In this document: one piece after another, positions 6,845 through 14,115 of the stretch
Layout of the letters: every line of letters begins with the position of its first letter
How positions within the stretch are numbered: the stretch's first letter is position 1
IMG/VR virus record: IMGVR_UViG_3300020452_000985
Location: 1-45,213 of that record
DNA: 45,213 nucleotides
Origin: a virus
Strand: one strand, 5' to 3'
Notes under the pieces: generated by a model
Seen by the model: the letters and a program-made list of their open reading frames with translations, nothing else
What the model was told of the DNA's origin: nothing
Database searches by the model: none
Translations under genes and position numbers: made by a program

Positions 6845-7465
6845 CTATCTTAAAAAGACTTTCTGTGTACTTCCATCATTATAGCGGATAAGATATAAGT
6901 TATTAGGTTCTAACCCGGCTATCTCTTTTTGAACATATCTACCTAGAAAATCAAATACACCTATTACTTCCTTGTTAACATTTATCAATTCAGTAACATT
7001 AACCACATCATAACAGTTATCCCATACAGGATTGAATCCTATATAGTTATTTCCGTTATTCATATCTAAGTTAATAGAATTATTAGGACCTACAACAGAA
7101 ACAGTAGCCATGCAAGTTTCTTGATAATAAGTAAATGCATTATCAAAGCAATTGAAAGGATCAGTCCAATCGGAGAATGAATATGTGAGAGTGTCATTTA
7201 AACCAAGAGGTGGATAAAAGTTAGTAGAATTAGATGCAATGATACAAGTAGTACCACCATAACTAAATCCTAATTGTACTACATATACAGAATCAGGAGA
7301 AGGTACCCATGAAGGTGTTGATGAATTAGAACAAATATTGTCAGTTAAAGTTAATGTTATGGTTTGGTCATCCCAATCCATGTTTAGCATTTCTAAATCA
7401 CATTGTTGTGCAGATATGCCTGTAGCTAGAAAAAGGCCATAAAAGGCTGATAAGAATTTCTTCAT
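6845..7465 (-). CDS. Secreted protein with type IX secretion sorting domain
   Basis: The 206-residue protein has a signal peptide (MKKFLSAFYGLFLATGISAQ, likely cut after SAQ) and a Cys-containing beta-rich body, residues about 22-155, with alternating polar and hydrophobic strands (QTITLTLTDN, VYVVQLGFSYGGTTCII). The C-terminal 42 residues (VIGVFDFLGRYVQKEIAGL, then NNLYLIRYNDGSTQKVFLR) match the Por/T9SS C-terminal domain pattern: a strand with LGR, then G/N-x-Y-x-x-x, then G-x-x-x-K-x-x. T9SS exists only in Bacteroidota, so this phage protein should use host Sec and T9SS to reach the cell surface or medium. A terminator follows the gene. The function of the body domain is unknown. Confidence 0.8.
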   Translation of the reverse strand: MKKFLSAFYGLFLATGISAQQCDLEMLNMDWDDQTITLTLTDNICSNSSTPSWVPSPDSVYVVQLGFSYGGTTCIIASNSTNFYPPLGLNDTLTYSFSDWTDPFNCFDNAFTYYQETCMATVSVVGPNNSINLDMNNGNNYIGFNPVWDNCYDVVNVTELINVNKEVIGVFDFLGRYVQKEIAGLEPNNLYLIRYNDGSTQKVFLR

Positions 7466-7531
7466 TGTGTAATAAATTATTTTGGAGGTTTAAGCTCAAC
7501 GTCATGAGCTGAAAGAACTGCGAATTATATA

Positions 7532-7612
7532 TTAGATTCCTAATGCAAAAACCACAATCATAATTAAGACATAAATTGCAGGTGTAATGTCGAGTTTAGT
7601 TTTAGTTTCCAT
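7532..7612 (-). CDS. Tiny single-pass membrane protein (26 aa)
   Basis: This very short frame begins METKTKLDITPAIYVLIMIV and ends ALGI. It has a polar N-terminus and one C-terminal hydrophobic helix, the form of a tail-anchored micropeptide. A TATAAATA box lies four bases before the ATG, downstream of the terminator of the lipoprotein gene. Homologues cannot be checked here, and its size makes the call tentative. Confidence 0.45.
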   Translation of the reverse strand: METKTKLDITPAIYVLIMIVVFALGI

Positions 7613-7616
7613 ATAT

Positions 7617-7624
7617 TATTTATA
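7617..7624 (-). promoter_or_regulatory. TATAAATA box, T4-late-promoter-like
   Basis: The octamer TATAAATA on the minus strand matches the T4 late promoter box. It sits between the terminator at 7693-7723 and the ATG at 7612, at the start of what should be a new transcript carrying the tiny membrane protein and the T9SS cargo. It would give an almost leaderless mRNA. In AT-rich DNA such octamers also arise by chance. Confidence 0.35.
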
Positions 7625-7692
7625 GAGAAAACTACAGATTGTTTCTTATTTCAATATTAATTAAATGTTAAATAATTGTTAACAAGTAAGAC

Positions 7693-7723
7693 AAAAAAAG
7701 CTGGTTTTTACACCAGCCTTTTT
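7693..7723 (-). terminator. Rho-independent terminator after the lipoprotein gene
   Basis: On the minus strand GGCTGG pairs with CCAGC around a TGTAAAAA-type loop and is followed by TTTTTTT. A-tracts on the other side could make it bidirectional. It lies just past the stop of the lipoprotein gene at 7739. Confidence 0.85.
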
Positions 7724-7738
7724 ATGATTTTAATATTT

Positions 7739-8308
7739 TTAATTACATGAAAAGCCTGTTGGGCTAGACGGATCTGCAACGGTTGTACATTTCATTGTTT
7801 TAATTTCTAATGAATTTGTCCATGGGTTTCCAGCTGAAATTTTTTGTCCTGGGTCATTTGCTACAGGAGTACCCCAAACTAATTCATATTTCCATTCTAC
7901 ATCAGCAGAATATATTCTATCATCCATAGGTTGGCCTGACTCATCCCAATATGTCATCTTCATTAATCCTGGTGAAACAATTTGCCAAGATAATCTAAAT
8001 TCTCCACCTGAAGGATTCTTAGTTCCAGCCGGTCCTATTAATCCTGGATTAACCGCAATCCACTCAGTACAATCATGCCCACTACAATTTGATTCAATCA
8101 TTTGTGTAGCTTTAGCTTTAACAGTTACTAGAGTATCTTTTGCATCTATACCATAACTTAATTTAAAAGTTTGGTCTTGATCGGTTGAATTTGTAACTTT
8201 AACTGATACAGTGATAGGATCTGATGCTACCTCAACCTTTTCAGTTTTAGTATTATTACATGCTACAAATAAAGTAGCTGCTAATAAAAGTGTAAATAGT
8301 TTTTTCAT
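7739..8308 (-). CDS. Exported lipoprotein, function unknown
   Basis: The 189-residue protein begins MKKLFTLLLAATLFVAC with a clear lipobox (LFVAC, acyl-Cys at 17), then a Lys/Glu-rich linker. The mature part looks like a beta-sandwich (VSVKVTNSTDQDQTFKLSYG, FRLSWQIVSPGLMKMTYW) and has paired cysteines (NCSGHDC). It should end in the outer membrane or on the cell surface of the host. Phage lipoproteins of this type sometimes act in superinfection exclusion or immunity, but nothing here proves it. A strong terminator follows, and an A-rich leader (AATAAATAAAAACAAAA) precedes the ATG. Confidence 0.8.
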   Translation of the reverse strand: MKKLFTLLLAATLFVACNNTKTEKVEVASDPITVSVKVTNSTDQDQTFKLSYGIDAKDTLVTVKAKATQMIESNCSGHDCTEWIAVNPGLIGPAGTKNPSGGEFRLSWQIVSPGLMKMTYWDESGQPMDDRIYSADVEWKYELVWGTPVANDPGQKISAGNPWTNSLEIKTMKCTTVADPSSPTGFSCN

Positions 8309-8320
8309 TTTTGTTTTTAT

Positions 8321-8647
8321 TTATTTTAAATCTGTTAGTTTATTTGTAGAACGTTTTATAATTAAGTCATCGCCTTTTAATAAAACTGCTAAGGCTCTAC
8401 CAAAATCTTTTTTAGCTAAATCTGTTGAATGTAGATAGCTCCATTCTTTTGCCTCTTTATTTGCCCATTGTTGCCAAAGGTCTCTTAATTTTATAAAAAA
8501 TTGAGTACCGTCTTTAATGCCTTTAAGTTCTTTTTTAATTTTGCCTCTGTTCTTATATGCCCATGCATTAAAATCTAAATATGCAAATTCATTAGGAGTG
8601 TCTTGAAACATAGGTCTTCCTTCATTAAGTGGTTTTATGTATTTCAT
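8321..8647 (-). CDS. Putative capsid-targeted internal protein (108 aa)
   Basis: The protein starts MKYIKPLNEGRP. This resembles the T4 internal-protein capsid-targeting peptide (a short M-K-x-x-x-x-[FL] segment ending in E), and LNE/G fits the T4 gp21 prohead protease rule (I/L)xE. The rest is basic and Trp-rich (FFIKLRDLWQQWANKEAKEW, DLAKKDFGRALAVLLKGDDL), a composition suited to DNA-associated virion interior proteins. It is the last gene of a three-gene block of similar proteins and is separated by two bases from the next one upstream. Cleavage and packaging are inferred, and no domain family is recognised. Confidence 0.6.
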   Translation of the reverse strand: MKYIKPLNEGRPMFQDTPNEFAYLDFNAWAYKNRGKIKKELKGIKDGTQFFIKLRDLWQQWANKEAKEWSYLHSTDLAKKDFGRALAVLLKGDDLIIKRSTNKLTDLK

Positions 8648-8649
8648 GA

Positions 8650-10158
8650 TTATAGTTTATTGTAAAGAGCAGGATATTCTTTTTCAAAATCTTCACCATA
8701 AGTATCTTGCCATATTCTAGCAATTTCTCTTTTATCTTTAATCTTTCTTTGTCTGATAATTTTAACAATAGCTGGATAATGTTTTACAAAATCCTCACCG
8801 TAGGTTTTTTTCCACAGTGCTTCAATGTCTTCTTCAATATGATCTTCATGTTTATGTTTACCGTTTGAATCTTTTGTGCCATCTTGTTGAGATGATAATT
8901 CAAATAAATTACCTTCAAACATTTTTGCAAAAACTTTATAAATTTTATTCTTAGTCTTTGTGTCTGTTTTTTGTAAGTCCTTTTTGTACATTCCATACAT
9001 AAACTTTTCCCATTGCTTTTGATTCATTAGCCCTAAGAATTGAACATAATCGGCCATCTTATATACGGATGATTTATTATCATCAGCCATTTGTTTAATG
9101 TACTCACGTTCTTCCTTCCATTGATCCTTAGCTTCATTAACTGATTCTTTTAAGTATTGTCTCCACTTACTAAACTCCGGAGCCATATTTGTTCCACCGA
9201 CCTCATTGTCTTTTAATTTATCTTGAGCATCCAACCACTCTCTACTACCACTCGTTAACTGCATTGCAAATTTCTTTTTCAGATTAACGGCAAAGAGACC
9301 ACCAGGTAAACCAATTAAGAATGTACCTTTAGGAACTTTCGCATAATTTTTACCAGCAAAATGTAATGAGCCTACTGGCCCTCCAGTTGGTTTAGTGTTA
9401 TACTTTAACATTGCATCTTTTAATAAAATAGCTTGCCATTCAATACCTTCATTAATCTGTACTGATTCTTTAAATACAATAAAAGATTCACCAGCAGAAT
9501 TAGGATCTTCTAATTCTTTATACTTAACTCTCTTTTTATCTAAAAGCTTTTTAGTTTCAGGCCATGAACTTGCTACATAAGAATAAAGAATAACATTATC
9601 GTCATCATCAGTATCAAAACCTGCTTTCTTCCATATCTTTTTTGTGTCATCATCAGCATCAACTAAATAGTTAATTTCATCACCTATCTTTTTTAAATCT
9701 TTAACAATTCCTTCATACATCATATCAGGATGAAATTCCTTTTTCTTTTTCTTTTTCTTTCCATCATTAACTTCTTCTACTTTATCAGGTGCCATGTCTT
9801 TATACATTCCGTACAACCAATCCATAAAATCAGGAGTAGATTTGAATATCTTTGGAAAACCTTTCTTAAACTTTTTCTTAAAGTCTTCATAATCTTTTGA
9901 TGCATCTGCCATTAAATGAATGTTATCTAATACACCTTCTTTAATCATTCCTCCATGATCAAATTGAGATTTATTAACAGTAAAGGTTTTACCGTTTTCT
10001 CCTTTAAGCTTAAGAACATAACCATTATTATCTAATACTTCTACTTGGCCACCCATATATAAGATCTTTGAACCTTTTTTAATTTTCTTAAAATCTTTAA
10101 CATCAATTTTTTGTTGATACTGTTTAGTAAATTTTTCTAATGTAAGTATAAATCTCAT
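8650..10158 (-). CDS. Putative prohead-processed polyprotein (502 aa)
   Basis: It starts MRFILTLEKFTKQYQQKI, close to the N-terminal peptide seen in neighbouring genes. Two internal sites, KESVQINE/G (residues 231-237) and KESVNE/A (338-342), share the E-S-V-(x)-N-E pattern and would cut it into about 237-, 105- and 160-residue parts. A Lys run (KKKKKKK, 134-140) sits near the middle of the first part. WLYGMYK (114-120) and FMYGMYK (386-392) are related motifs. The C-terminus holds a tandem repeat: LWKKTYGEDFVKHYPA (448-463) and IWQDTYGEDFEKEYPA (482-497). It overlaps the upstream gene by one base. Virion-interior location is inferred. Confidence 0.62.
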   Translation of the reverse strand: MRFILTLEKFTKQYQQKIDVKDFKKIKKGSKILYMGGQVEVLDNNGYVLKLKGENGKTFTVNKSQFDHGGMIKEGVLDNIHLMADASKDYEDFKKKFKKGFPKIFKSTPDFMDWLYGMYKDMAPDKVEEVNDGKKKKKKKEFHPDMMYEGIVKDLKKIGDEINYLVDADDDTKKIWKKAGFDTDDDDNVILYSYVASSWPETKKLLDKKRVKYKELEDPNSAGESFIVFKESVQINEGIEWQAILLKDAMLKYNTKPTGGPVGSLHFAGKNYAKVPKGTFLIGLPGGLFAVNLKKKFAMQLTSGSREWLDAQDKLKDNEVGGTNMAPEFSKWRQYLKESVNEAKDQWKEEREYIKQMADDNKSSVYKMADYVQFLGLMNQKQWEKFMYGMYKKDLQKTDTKTKNKIYKVFAKMFEGNLFELSSQQDGTKDSNGKHKHEDHIEEDIEALWKKTYGEDFVKHYPAIVKIIRQRKIKDKREIARIWQDTYGEDFEKEYPALYNKL

Positions 10159-10826
10159 TATGATTGTCTTTTAATTTCGTCCTTAATATCTTTGTGAAAC
10201 ATTTTAATGTAATCTTTAGCACCTTTCTTATCACCATCTTCTATCCAATCAATAGCAATACCTAAATTTCTAAAAGGTGTATGGTAATTAACATCTGTTG
10301 CAGAATCAAATAATTGATTAAGTTTCTTAATAGGTGTTTTTTCATTAACAGTTAATGCAAACTTTAACATTCCATCATAATCAAAATCATTTGACCACAT
10401 ATCACCTGGTTTAAATTTCTTTGCTTCATCCATCTTTTCTGGTTTTTCATGAACATATCCCATTTTGCCCATTCTTAAATGATCTTCATATGTTTCAGCT
10501 TTATAACCTTTTCCTGTTTTAGGATCATACATCATATGAGGTTCAAAATCTTCTTTGTTTTCTAATAATTCAGGAAAGATGCCTTCAATATCTTGATCAG
10601 CCATATCATAGTTACGATCTTTTAAGAAACCTACAATATCTTTTTTCTTTCCTTTAAGCATTACCATTCCTGGTTCATACTCATCAGCATCTAATTTATA
10701 TTTCTTAGCCATCTTTTTTAAATCACCTGGCTTTACTTCAACAAAATCTATATCAGCTTCTCCATCCTTATTAGGATTTTTTAATTTTAACTTTTCTTCT
10801 AAATTTAAACCTTTAATGTATTTCAT
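10158..10826 (-). CDS. Putative capsid-targeted internal protein (222 aa)
   Basis: I place the start at MKYIKGLNLEEKL (10826), which matches the N-terminal peptide of 8321..8647 (MKYIKPLNE). A possible start at 10847 adds seven residues. The central part contains PHMMYDPKTGKGYKAETYED and MGKMGYVHEKPE, a segment I recognise as recurring in proteins of marine T4-like phages. Candidate (I/V/M)xE processing sites are KMDE/A (131-134) and TVNE/K (159-162). The C-terminus is a helical, basic segment. Function is unknown. Context suggests a packaged or core protein of the prohead. Confidence 0.6.
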   Translation of the reverse strand: MKYIKGLNLEEKLKLKNPNKDGEADIDFVEVKPGDLKKMAKKYKLDADEYEPGMVMLKGKKKDIVGFLKDRNYDMADQDIEGIFPELLENKEDFEPHMMYDPKTGKGYKAETYEDHLRMGKMGYVHEKPEKMDEAKKFKPGDMWSNDFDYDGMLKFALTVNEKTPIKKLNQLFDSATDVNYHTPFRNLGIAIDWIEDGDKKGAKDYIKMFHKDIKDEIKRQS

Positions 10827-10851
10827 AATTCTTTGTTTATTATACAATAAT

Positions 10852-10881
10852 CATCCCAGTAACAAAAAATGTACTGAGATG
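10852..10881 (-). terminator. Ten-base-pair hairpin, possible terminator
   Basis: On the minus strand CATCTCAGTA pairs with TACTGGGATG (one G-T wobble) around a T-rich ten-base loop. It lies between the stop at 10897 and the next start at 10826. The poly-T tract expected after an intrinsic terminator is weak (ATTATTGT), so it could instead be a processing or regulatory stem. Confidence 0.45.
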
Positions 10882-10896
10882 AAATTGTGTTTTGAG

Positions 10897-11085
10897 TTAC
10901 TTCTTGAGCCATCCTCTGAAAAGATCCCAGTTTCTAGTTAAGAATACACCGAATGCAATTCCAGCATATATCTTATAACCAAATGCCCAAAGACCTAATC
11001 CTAGACCTAATGATAATAGAGCAGAGAATCCTTTTGAGTCAACCCAACCTACTATTTTTCCAAAAATTTCTTTTACTTTTTCCAT
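10897..11085 (-). CDS. Small membrane protein (62 aa)
   Basis: A 62-residue protein with an amphipathic N-terminus (MEKVKEIFGKIVGWVDSKGF), a Leu/Gly-rich membrane stretch (ALLSLGLGLGLWAFGYKIYA), and a second short hydrophobic part ending in a basic Trp-containing tail (NWDLFRGWLKK). It could be a holin-like or virion membrane-associated protein, but no family is recognised. It follows the repeat-rich virion protein gene and precedes a hairpin. Confidence 0.55.
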   Translation of the reverse strand: MEKVKEIFGKIVGWVDSKGFSALLSLGLGLGLWAFGYKIYAGIAFGVFLTRNWDLFRGWLKK

Positions 11086-11114
11086 CTTTAAATTTTATTT
11101 TTTATTTTAATGTA

Positions 11115-12143
11115 CTACCTATAAAAAATAGTTATTTCTCCAACTGCTGGTCCTGTACCTGCACCTGTTACTTCTGAAAAACAGAATGGTCTTATTTGAC
11201 CTGTTACTAATCCACCTAGTACTACTGTATTTCCTCCCATATCTTTTACTACGATTGTTTCTGGCGCAGCTTGTGTTGCTCCAGCTGCTGTAGTCATAAT
11301 TGCACATGGGTAAATATCTATATCTCCTGGAGTGTTTTCCGTTGAAGAAACAGTTCCTATTGTAACTCCGCCCGTTCCAACAAATGATGAACCTTCTTCA
11401 GATAAAGTTACAACCTCAGCAGCAACATAGCCGTTTCCTGAACCAATGATAGTTATAGGTTGAGAAGTATCAATTGCTCCGTGTACATTATTATCACTTA
11501 TAGTAAAGGTTAAATCGGAATCAAAAGTTGAAGTACCACCAAACCCAGCATCTAATGAAGCTTTTGTTATTGTTATTACATCTCCTATTCTATATCCTGA
11601 ACCTAATGCATTAACAGCAACTCTTGTTACAGAACCTTGTGAAACTGTTACATCAAAAGTTGCAGCAGTTCCTGTTCCACCTGTACTAGCTAAGGCAGGT
11701 TGAGTGCTAGGTCCAATGTTAAAGGCAGGTAATCCTGTTGCAGTTGTTCTTGCATAAGTAAAAGTTGTACCAGGAACTCCAAAGTCTTCCATTTGTTTAT
11801 CAAAAGCTAATCTTAAAGTATTTTGATGTAATTGCATATTAGCAGTAAGGTCACAGGTAGATGCTGAAATAAGAATTCCATTATCTTCTATAATATCAGC
11901 CATTACTTTTAATCCTACACCGTTTGCTGAGGTTGCATTTTGCACTAAAATTTTTCCTTTGCCTATTGTATAACCGTTTCCAGTTGATGTCCCTGAAAGA
12001 GATGCGGCAGCTCCTCCTGGTGATTCATTTCTAGAAATATGTTTTCTAAATAGTAATCCTAAATCAGTATCTCTTACAAATTGAACATTTGCATCTGTTA
12101 TTGCAGCTACATCAATTTTTGCTATTCCGTATTGGGTACTCAT
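11115..12143 (-). CDS. Repeat-rich virion structural protein (tail/neck/fibre type)
   Basis: A 342-residue Gly/Thr/Ser/Ala-rich protein of low charge, quite unlike the Lys-rich neighbours. It contains repeated beta modules with the pattern G-x-G-Y-x-x-G-x-x-(I/V): TSTGNGYTIGKGKILVQ, ALGSGYRIGDVITITKA and GSGNGYVAAEVVTLSEEG. Such modules are common in phage tail, neck and fibre proteins. The N-terminus (STQYGIAKIDVAAITDANVQ) is more compact and may dock to the virion. A candidate AATAAATA promoter lies 21 bases before the start. Exact virion position cannot be told. Confidence 0.68.
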   Translation of the reverse strand: MSTQYGIAKIDVAAITDANVQFVRDTDLGLLFRKHISRNESPGGAAASLSGTSTGNGYTIGKGKILVQNATSANGVGLKVMADIIEDNGILISASTCDLTANMQLHQNTLRLAFDKQMEDFGVPGTTFTYARTTATGLPAFNIGPSTQPALASTGGTGTAATFDVTVSQGSVTRVAVNALGSGYRIGDVITITKASLDAGFGGTSTFDSDLTFTISDNNVHGAIDTSQPITIIGSGNGYVAAEVVTLSEEGSSFVGTGGVTIGTVSSTENTPGDIDIYPCAIMTTAAGATQAAPETIVVKDMGGNTVVLGGLVTGQIRPFCFSEVTGAGTGPAVGEITIFYR

Positions 12144-12156
12144 AATGTTATATTGT

Positions 12157-12175
12157 TTTTCTTTATTTATTCAAC
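12157..12175 (-). promoter_or_regulatory. Candidate late promoter, GTTGAATAAATAAAGAAAA
   Basis: This 19-base string is identical to one at 25490-25508. In both places the AATAAATA core lies exactly 21 bases from the ATG of the downstream gene, a virion protein here and a putative internal protein there. NATAAATA is the late-promoter box reported for T4-like cyanophages. Here it overlaps the end of the SWIM-domain gene. Confidence 0.55.
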
Positions 12176-12469
12176 TAAGCTGAGTTCTTTTTTGACTTGT
12201 GCGATATGTTTACACTTTCCTCTAAATCTACCAGCAGGACAGTTGCATGAGAATTGTCCATTTCTATTAGTTATAGTATATTTATCGCCTCGTGAACCAG
12301 TTATTTGATATTCTTCAACTTTAACATTTGCATAAGGATTAATTACTTCTACATCATCAAAAGAAATATGATCTTCTACTGGAATCCATCCTGGAAATAG
12401 GTATTTTTGTCCACTTATTGTGGAGAATCCTATTCCCATATGAGTTTCTATTTTATATTTTTTTGTCAT
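12167..12469 (-). CDS. SWIM zinc-finger protein
   Basis: The 100-residue protein carries FSCNCPAGRFRGKCKHIAQV near its C-terminus (residues about 73-92), the CxC-x(n)-CxH pattern of SWIM zinc fingers, which bind DNA or protein partners. The N-terminal part is beta-rich with no recognised domain (GIGFSTISGQKYLFPGWIP). It follows the P-loop kinase gene directly and ends inside a candidate promoter. DNA-related function is inferred from the finger type only. Confidence 0.75.
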   Translation of the reverse strand: MTKKYKIETHMGIGFSTISGQKYLFPGWIPVEDHISFDDVEVINPYANVKVEEYQITGSRGDKYTITNRNGQFSCNCPAGRFRGKCKHIAQVKKELSLVE

Positions 12470-13105
12470 TTAGTATAATTTAATATCAAATCTATCTTCC
12501 ATTGCTTGCATTGTTGCTTCAGGTACATTATGAAGACTTGAACTACCATGACGATTTTCAACCACGATAGTATGAACTTTATAACCATACTGTTTTGCAA
12601 GTTTAATGTATTCAGCCATTTCCCATTCTTCTGTAAAAGTATTAGCCACAGCAATTTTTGAATATCCCCATAAAGTTATCCATTCTTTTACTCTTTGTAA
12701 ACACCACTGATGAGCTTGTGGTAATTCACTAGGATTAAAATGATAAGAACCTCTCTCATCATAAAAATAAAGATCGGCTTCAACATAATGCTGAGTTAGT
12801 TGTTGAGCTAAAGTTGTTTTTCCACTTCCTGGTAAACCTCTTACCAAAAATAGATCACCTACTATAGGTAATGGTGTTCTATGAAGTTTTCCTTTTACTG
12901 CCTTAGCTTCTAATACATCATTTACATATACTTCCTTAACATCAGGTTCAGCTAAATCATTTTGCCTATCTATGATAGCATTAATATATGCTTTAGGATA
13001 ATCTACATTATATTCATTGACATAACCTTTCTTATTTACAACCCTTACAACAAATTGTGTTTCTTTTTTCATTCTCTCCATAGGTATTATTGTTTTATAT
13101 TCCAT
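12470..13105 (-). CDS. P-loop kinase, polynucleotide-kinase/zeta-like
   Basis: The C-terminal part (from about residue 80) is a P-loop kinase: LFLVRGLPGSGKTTLAQQL is Walker A, DLYFYDERGSYHFNPSELPQ follows, and KIAVANTFTEEWEMAEYIKL gives the second strand and lid region. This resembles small AAA/polynucleotide-kinase-type proteins that phosphorylate nucleic acids or nucleotides. The first 70-odd residues form a separate unrecognised domain. I choose the start MEYKTIIP (13105), which overlaps the upstream stop by 11 bases. ATGs at 13123 and 13081 are alternatives. No phosphatase domain is fused, unlike T4 Pnk. Confidence 0.72.
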   Translation of the reverse strand: MEYKTIIPMERMKKETQFVVRVVNKKGYVNEYNVDYPKAYINAIIDRQNDLAEPDVKEVYVNDVLEAKAVKGKLHRTPLPIVGDLFLVRGLPGSGKTTLAQQLTQHYVEADLYFYDERGSYHFNPSELPQAHQWCLQRVKEWITLWGYSKIAVANTFTEEWEMAEYIKLAKQYGYKVHTIVVENRHGSSSLHNVPEATMQAMEDRFDIKLY

Positions 13106-13295
13106 ATTTAATTTTATTAACATCTACTTCTCTTGTTTGTAAAGATGCAAAAGGAGTACAGTGAAGTTTCTCCATTTCACATCTTTGGTTTGGATATTTT
13201 GCCTGTTCTCTTTCGGCAATCATCTCAGCCTTTGAGACTGCATGTTTATCATTTTTAGCCTCAATGTACATTGTATATGTTACTGTGTATCTCAT
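13095..13295 (-). CDS. Small hypothetical protein (66 aa)
   Basis: A 66-residue soluble protein (MRYTVTYTMYIEAKNDKHAV) predicted as a beta strand, a long charged helix with KAEMIAEREQAKYPNQRCEM, then a tail. No known domain is recognised. It starts four bases after the nucleotidyltransferase stop, and its stop overlaps the kinase start, so it belongs to the same transcript. Confidence 0.5.
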   Translation of the reverse strand: MRYTVTYTMYIEAKNDKHAVSKAEMIAEREQAKYPNQRCEMEKLHCTPFASLQTREVDVNKIKYGI

Positions 13296-13299
13296 ATTA

Positions 13300-14025
13300 T
13301 TATTTTTTAGTTGTTGGCATTAACCACATTCCATCTTTTAATATAACTTCCATCAATCCTGGTACTAATCTTAAAAGATTTAAACTCTTAAGAGTATCGT
13401 GCTTAAACATTTTAGTAACTTCTTCTCTGATTCTTTCTTGAGAAACTACATCCTCCAACTTTTTTAACAAACCTGGCTCTAACATACAGTTCCATAATTC
13501 ATCATGGATAGTAAATCCTTTAGTTATACAAAATCTTAAACCTCTTATCATTCTTAATGGGTCATCCATTAAAGTTTTCATTGGAGGTAAAGGAGTCCTA
13601 AGGATCCTATCATGTAAATCTTGTACACCGTTAAACATATCTATGATTTTACCGTTCTCATCTTTACATAAAGCATTAAGAGTAAAATCCCTTCTCATTA
13701 AGTCATCCTCTAAAGTACCTAATTCTAATATAGGTTTTCTAGTTCCAGGTATAACTCCTACTTCTTTCCTAGACATAACAAAGTCAGCAACCAAGCCTTC
13801 ATGTTTATGGCCTTTAGGAAACATAGCTCTTACTGTAAAACAATCTGGTGTTTTTAAGAATATTTTAAATCCTTCAGATTCAAGGATAGATAACATTTTA
13901 TTCCACCCTTCTTCTACTGTCATATCAGTATTATCTAATACAAAAGTAAAGTCGATGTCTTTTGTATGAACGTTTAAGATTTCGTCCCTTACACAACCAC
14001 CGACTTCAAATATTTTATGTTCCAT
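13300..14025 (-). CDS. tRNA CCA-adding / poly(A) polymerase-type nucleotidyltransferase
   Basis: The 241-residue protein contains the class II nucleotidyltransferase head and neck: FEVGGCVRDEILN, then TKDIDFTFV with the catalytic DxD, LMRRDFTLNALCKDENGKII, and DDPLRMIRGLRFC, the neck helix that reads the nucleotide. It lacks most of the C-terminal body and tail domains of full-length enzymes (usually over 400 residues). It may add CCA to tRNAs, and the tRNA-Ala in this window lacks an encoded CCA. Poly(A) addition is an alternative. The gene has its own upstream gap with a TTATATTT element and an AACGGAAA ribosome-binding-like leader. Confidence 0.85.
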   Translation of the reverse strand: MEHKIFEVGGCVRDEILNVHTKDIDFTFVLDNTDMTVEEGWNKMLSILESEGFKIFLKTPDCFTVRAMFPKGHKHEGLVADFVMSRKEVGVIPGTRKPILELGTLEDDLMRRDFTLNALCKDENGKIIDMFNGVQDLHDRILRTPLPPMKTLMDDPLRMIRGLRFCITKGFTIHDELWNCMLEPGLLKKLEDVVSQERIREEVTKMFKHDTLKSLNLLRLVPGLMEVILKDGMWLMPTTKK

Positions 14026-14115
14026 TTTCCGTTATTTAATTATATTATAAATATAATACATTTTTGCGGAATTTGAACTATAAATTCTTGTTTTTTTCAA
14101 AAAGTTATTAACAAT

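Noticed and set aside
7493-7510. Six-pair inverted repeat AGCTCA/TGAGCT
   Set aside because: No T-tract follows and the stem is short. It could lie in the leader of the T9SS cargo gene, but nothing more supports a function.
8784-8996. Minus-strand 70-codon frame inside the 502-residue gene
   Set aside because: It is a shifted-frame shadow of the gene's repeat region; its composition is unlike any protein here.
14046-14053. TATAAATA octamer on the plus strand
   Set aside because: No plus-strand gene follows it, and the surrounding sequence is a TA-rich palindrome; likely chance in AT-rich DNA.
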